Of a stretch of 9,499 nucleotides of DNA, positions 7,662 to 9,499 are shown one piece after another; positions within the stretch are counted from its first letter, which is position 1, and every line of letters begins with the position of its first letter. The DNA is from Treponema sp. (GTDB lineage Bacteria > Spirochaetota > Spirochaetia > Treponematales > UBA12059). The notes under the pieces were generated by a model. It saw nothing but the letters and a program-made list of their open reading frames with translations. It searched no databases and was not told the DNA's origin. Both the position numbers and the translations under genes were made by a program. Location of the stretch: NCBI GenBank assembly GCA_012517645.1, contig JAAYUR010000078.1, positions 1-9,499 on the forward strand, written 5' to 3'.

Positions 7662-7694
7662 ATTTTAACTTTTATTAATTTAATAGCAATTAAA
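7662..7694 (-). promoter_or_regulatory. Putative promoter and TetR operator of the repressor-exporter operon
   Basis: On the minus strand, -35 TTGCTA (7684-7689) and -10 TAAAAT (7662-7667) are separated by 16 bases in a markedly AT-rich stretch. This gives a transcription start about 25 bases before the TetR gene. An inverted repeat, TTTAAT-AGCA-ATTAAA (7679-7694), covers the -35 box and is a reasonable operator candidate. The AT-richness means short palindromes can occur by chance. Confidence 0.5.
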
Positions 7695-7727
7695 AAAAAC
7701 GGCAAGGGGTAGGTTCCCCTTGCCGTT
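7692..7727 (-). terminator. Intrinsic terminator of the exported-protein gene
   Basis: On the minus strand a 12-bp stem (arms 7716-7727 and 7698-7709, core CGGCAAGGGG/CCCCTTGCCG) with a 6-base loop is followed by eight T (complement of A 7692-7699). It sits 34 bases after the stop of the gene at 7761-8318 and directly before the promoter of the repressor operon, insulating the two transcription units. Confidence 0.9.
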
Positions 7728-7760
7728 AAACCGGCCGAACGTCCGCGACAGGGATTCGGG

Positions 7761-8318
7761 TTAGTCTTTCGTAAGCAGGTAGGAAACCGTATCCCCGTTT
7801 GTCAGGTCATCGACGCAGTAGTAGTCGTACATGTTCTTCGTATTCCGATCCACTCCGGGCTTCGCCGGGGTAACGACAAAATCCAGGGTCCAGGGCTTGT
7901 CCGAGCGCACTACAAAGTAAATGCGGTCTTTGACGCTCTTGGGATCGGTCGCGAATATGTGATAGATATAATACCCGGGCATCAACCTGCCGGAACCTGT
8001 CCCGGACCCGATTCCAACAAAGTGATTCCAGTCGGGCATATAGGGGTTCCCGTTCACCCAGACCATGCCGTAATAGATGCCGGTGCCCCCTTCGAAGGTG
8101 ATGGTCGCCATGTATTTCGTGCCCGGTTTCAAATCCGTCACCTGAACCACCGCGAAGTACTCCGAAGGATTCCCGAAAGAGGAAGGCAGCTTGATTCCTT
8201 GGGCCGTGGAGATCGTTGCACGGGTTCCTACGGGAACTTTATACATAGGTTCGACGGACTGGGCATATAGGCCGGCGATCCCGGCCGATAACAAAACGAA
8301 GAATACGAATCGCTTCAT
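7761..8318 (-). CDS. Exported protein of unknown function
   Basis: This 185-residue protein begins with a signal peptide (MKRF, hydrophobic core to about residue 17, then LYA with cleavage before Gln20) and has no lipobox, so it is periplasmic or secreted. The mature part is rich in Tyr, Gly, Thr and Val in alternating strand-like segments (for example about 55-75 and 130-150), suggesting a small beta-sandwich. A single Cys lies near the C-terminus (YYCVDD). I do not recognise the family. The start is well supported by AAGGAGG six bases before ATG 8318. It is a single-gene unit with its own terminator and a probable promoter, separate from the repressor-exporter operon, although both run the same way. 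Confidence 0.82.
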   Translation of the reverse strand: MKRFVFFVLLSAGIAGLYAQSVEPMYKVPVGTRATISTAQGIKLPSSFGNPSEYFAVVQVTDLKPGTKYMATITFEGGTGIYYGMVWVNGNPYMPDWNHFVGIGSGTGSGRLMPGYYIYHIFATDPKSVKDRIYFVVRSDKPWTLDFVVTPAKPGVDRNTKNMYDYYCVDDLTNGDTVSYLLTKD

Positions 8319-8363
8319 GAAAAACCTCCTTACTCTGCCTATGGTCTCCCTCTGTCATCACCG

Positions 8364-8393
8364 ATATTAATTTTCCGGAAATCACCGAAGTAA
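8364..8393 (-). promoter_or_regulatory. Possible promoter of the exported-protein gene
   Basis: On the minus strand, -35-like TTACTT (8388-8393) and -10-like TAATAT (8364-8369) are separated by 18 bases. They lie about 50 bases upstream of the start codon in the only AT-rich patch there. Two copies of ATCACCGA on the + strand (8357-8364 and 8381-8388), exactly 24 bases apart, touch both boxes and could be regulator half-sites. Confidence 0.35.
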
Positions 8394-8475
8394 GCTTCCC
8401 GCTTTTGGTGTGAAGAGGTCATGGGCGTCCTTGGTAGGATGGTGATGCAAAACAACCAGCCGCCAGGAGCCGTCT

Positions 8476-8622
8476 ATGACCAAGGAGCACTGTATACTGA
8501 AGGCGAAGATCCTTCAAGAAGAGGGCAAGACACAGCGAGAAATCGCCGAAGCCCTCGGAGTCACCGACCGGGCCGTCCGGGCCGCCAGGAGGATCTTGGT
8601 AAGATCCTTCGACTCCCAATAG
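8476..8622 (+). pseudogene. Short HTH ORF, likely N-terminal remnant of a transposase
   Basis: ATG 8476 has a good ribosome site (AGGAG at 8465-8469, spacer 6) and opens a 48-codon frame ending in TAG. Residues 13-35 read as a helix-turn-helix (LQEEGKTQREIAEALGVTD, then RAVR), of the kind found at the N-terminus of IS21 IstA-like transposases and related resolvase or Sigma70-r4-like HTH domains. No catalytic domain follows in any frame, so it looks like a truncated element; a free-standing mini regulator is the alternative. The 10-mer AAGATCCTTC occurs in its 5' part (8506-8515) and again near its end (8601-8610). Its 3' part contains a palindrome (8590-8608), which suggests the end has been rearranged. 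Confidence 0.5.
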
Positions 8623-8737
8623 AGGTCGGGCGGCAGAGGCGGCGGGGTGAAAGGCTTGCGAGGATCTATCGACTTAGTATATCGCATTTTCCGTCTTTTT
8701 GCGATATATCCCGAGACATATATAGCAGAATGGAACA

Positions 8738-8863
8738 GGGCGCCCCGTACGCCTCACCGGAGCTCCTCCGTCCGGACGATCGGGCCCGGGAAGTCGTAGT
8801 CCGAGCTGTTTAGGAGGAAGTCCGGCTCGGCCTGGAAGGACCGGCGCACGTAACGGGGCGCCC
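8738..8863. repeat. Inverted repeats bounding a GC-rich block
   Basis: GGGCGCCCCGT followed by ACG (8738-8751) is complementary to CGT, one extra A, then ACGGGGCGCCC (8849-8863). This gives 14 paired bases with a single bulge, 97 bases apart. Terminal inverted repeats of a tiny element, or the closing stem of a structured RNA, are both possible; chance is less likely but not excluded in such GC-rich DNA. Confidence 0.45.
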
Positions 8864-8988
8864 GCCGGCGCGGAGGGGCCCGTCCCGTTTTCGCGCCTCC
8901 GGCGCGCGCTCGCGCCCTGTTCCGGATCCTTCGTATCCGGTATCGTAAGGAAGCGATTGTACGGCACCGCCCGAGTCGGCGGGCGAAA

Positions 8989-9005
8989 CAAGTCCCCCTC
9001 TGGGC
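8989..9005 (+). repeat. Perfect inverted copy of the tRNA-Leu 3' end
   Basis: CAAGTCCCCCTCTGGGC at 8989-9005 is identical to the last 17 bases (before the discriminator) of the tRNA-Leu gene, which lies on the opposite strand at 9034-9050. The pair forms an inverted repeat with the tRNA terminator in its centre. The match stops abruptly at base 8988. It could be a relic of recombination at the tRNA, such as an inverted attachment-site fragment, or a functional extension of the terminator hairpin. Confidence 0.8.
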
Positions 9006-9007
9006 AT

Positions 9008-9033
9008 AAAAAAAACCGCCTTGCGGCGGTTTT
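9008..9033 (-). terminator. Intrinsic terminator of tRNA-Leu
   Basis: On the minus strand AAAACCGCC-GCAA-GGCGGTTTT forms a 9-bp stem with a tight 4-base loop and runs into a T8 tract (complement of A 9008-9015). It begins at the tRNA discriminator base with no spacer. Confidence 0.9.
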
Positions 9034-9116
9034 GCCCAGAGGGGGACTTGAACCCCCAAGCCGGTTAGGGCACTAGAACCTGAATCTAGCGTGTTTGCCA
9101 ATTTCACCATCTGGGC
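9033..9116 (-). tRNA. tRNA-Leu(CAG)
   Basis: Reading the minus strand from 9116, the 7-bp acceptor stem GCCCAGA/TCTGGGC closes perfectly. A D-arm of TGGTGAAATTGGCAAACACGC type follows in class II style. The anticodon stem CTAGA/TCTAG holds loop TTCAGGT with anticodon CAG. A long variable arm (GCC/GGC stem) and the T-arm GGGGG-TTCAAGT-CCCCC complete it. The long variable arm and anticodon identify leucine. The discriminator is A (9033). CCA is not encoded (AAA follows), so a CCA-adding enzyme is needed. It is a single-tRNA unit with its own promoter and terminator. Confidence 0.97.
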
Positions 9117-9137
9117 GGACGTGAACCGGTAGAGGAA

Positions 9138-9166
9138 TTTATACATAAAGCGCGGGCGGCTGTCAA
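9138..9166 (-). promoter_or_regulatory. Near-consensus sigma-70-type promoter of tRNA-Leu
   Basis: On the minus strand, TTGACA (9161-9166, consensus -35) and TATAAA (9138-9143, 5 of 6 for -10) are 17 bases apart. The predicted start is about 15 bases before the tRNA 5' end, which fits a strongly expressed stable-RNA gene. Confidence 0.88.
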
Positions 9167-9461
9167 TACGGCAGACGGCCAAGGTTCCCCGGTGGTACGA
9201 AGCCTGGCAGGCTCGTACCCGGGGGCTTTTCGGCGGGTCCTGCGGCCGCTCCGGACAGGGTTCCATACCTTTCGGACCTCGGTCTTCACAAGCTTCGTGC
9301 CACTGCGTGGAGATCCGGTTCGACGGCTCACCCGGGCTTTTTCAAAACTCCCTGAGTTTTGAAAAAGCTAGCTTGAAATCCGCGATCGGGCGCAGCGGTT
9401 GCAACGAAACCGCAAGCAATCGCAAAGCCGATTTTAAAAGCGACGGACTTTTGAAATTGGC
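9167..9461. other. Intergenic region with repeats, no gene seen
   Basis: I see no credible ORF with a ribosome site here. It holds a bulged hairpin at 9187-9224 (CCCCGG / GTACG / AGCCT paired with AGGCT / CGTAC / CCGGGG), the perfect hairpin at 9336-9368, and a run of four degenerate 10-mers rich in CGCAA at 9391-9430. The AT-richer stretch 9430-9460 may be the 3' untranslated region of the gene entering from the right. Confidence 0.5.
9336..9368. repeat. Long perfect hairpin, possible dispersed repeat
   Basis: Arms GCTTTTTCAAAACTC (9336-9350) and GAGTTTTGAAAAAGC (9354-9368) pair perfectly over 15 bp with a 3-base loop. Neither strand shows a T-run directly after the stem. Architecture and part of the sequence (GGGCT, then AAAAC) resemble the hairpin at 1723-1757. 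It lies about 95 bases beyond the putative stop at 9462 and may serve as that gene's 3' end. Confidence 0.7.
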
Positions 9462-9499
9462 TCACCGGCCGGTCAATTCCCGCACCAGGGCCTCGGCGA
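9462..9499 (-). CDS. Possible C-terminus of a minus-strand gene (truncated by window edge)
   Basis: A minus-strand frame reads AEALVRELTGR then TGA at 9462-9464, with G or C at almost every third codon position as in the surrounding genes. The composition (helix-like, Leu/Glu/Arg) fits a protein C-terminus. Only 11 full codons are visible, so neither the family nor its reality can be settled here. Confidence 0.4.
   Translation of the reverse strand, partial: AEALVRELTGR

Larger units (their letters stand above)
8623..9007. other. Gene-poor, palindrome-rich segment downstream of tRNA-Leu
   Basis: No convincing intact gene is present. The segment contains a hairpin with arms TATATCGCA/TGCGATATA (8678-8686 and 8700-8708, 13-base loop) and a GC-rich block bounded by inverted repeats (8738-8863). 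There are also clustered small palindromes (8895-8914 around GGCGCG/CGCGCC, 8932-8950 CCGGAT/ATCCGG, 8968-8985 CGCCCG/CGGGCG). The tRNA-end copy at 8989-9005 closes it. Inside the bounded block, a minus-strand frame ending in TGA at 8754-8756 has almost exclusively G or C at third positions for about 32 codons, so a decayed gene fragment is possible. The whole looks like debris beside a tRNA gene. Confidence 0.5.

Noticed and set aside
8421..8813. 130-codon + strand ORF overlapping the HTH micro-ORF
   Set aside because: Low-complexity Arg/Gly-rich product in a different frame. The 8476 frame has the better ribosome site and a recognisable fold.
8989..9050. Classical attB/attL direct repeat of a tRNA-integrated element
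   Set aside because: The two tRNA-end copies are inverted relative to each other, only 28 bases apart, and no integrase gene is present in the window.
8754..9266. 170-residue minus-strand ORF running across the tRNA gene
   Set aside because: Its middle (MVKLANTLDSGSSALTG) is the translation of tRNA-Leu, and the following KPPQGG part is the terminator. This is a well-known kind of false gene; only the last ~32 codons look coding and are treated separately.

Overview
The window reads as a chromosomal stretch of a moderately high-GC, double-membraned bacterium. My best guess is a spirochaete of the Treponema/Spirochaeta group. The guess rests on the RND exporter / LolA-like protein / beta-barrel cluster, strong GGAGG ribosome-binding sites, short intergenic hairpin repeats, and a tRNA without an encoded CCA end. 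Genus-level assignment is inference; no rRNA or other marker gene is present.

Layout. The left end (1-534, + strand) is the C-terminal part of a WYL-domain transcriptional regulator cut by the window edge. It converges on a class I PPK2-type polyphosphate kinase (747-1670, - strand) that ends in a lysine/glycine-rich tail. A possible 76-residue Cys-containing small ORF lies between them. A 14-bp-stem hairpin (1723-1757) separates the kinase from the main feature of the window, a four-gene minus-strand cluster read from 7629 down to 1781. Its genes are a TetR-family repressor, a 957-residue RND/MMPL exporter that starts at TTG inside the repressor's stop codon, a periplasmic LolA-like lipoprotein-sorting-type protein, and an outer-membrane beta-barrel. 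Together they supply an inner-membrane pump, a periplasmic hydrophobic-ligand carrier and an outer-membrane barrel under a local repressor. This suggests a trans-envelope lipid or hydrophobic-compound transport system, probably self-regulated through a promoter/operator at 7662-7694.

Upstream of the cluster, a bidirectionally compact segment holds a strong terminator (7692-7727) for a small exported protein of unknown function (7761-8318, - strand), then that gene's probable promoter. From about 8400 to 9005 the sequence looks like a scrapyard. It holds a 48-codon HTH ORF resembling a transposase N-terminus, a hairpin, a GC-rich segment bounded by inverted repeats with a coding-like minus-strand frame, and several small palindromes. 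This lies immediately downstream of a tRNA-Leu(CAG) gene (9033-9116, - strand), which has a near-consensus promoter and an abutting terminator. A perfect 17-bp inverted copy of the tRNA 3' end lies just beyond that terminator.

The right end (9117-9461) has no convincing gene. It carries a second long perfect hairpin resembling the one at 1723-1757 and a degenerate 10-nt periodic block. The last 38 bases may be the C-terminus of another minus-strand gene.

The most notable observations are the inverted tRNA-end copy, the decayed island beside it, the four-gene envelope cluster, and two peculiarities of its pump (an extra periplasmic insertion and a one-sided Asp-Tyr pair). No defence system, CRISPR array or complete insertion sequence is visible.
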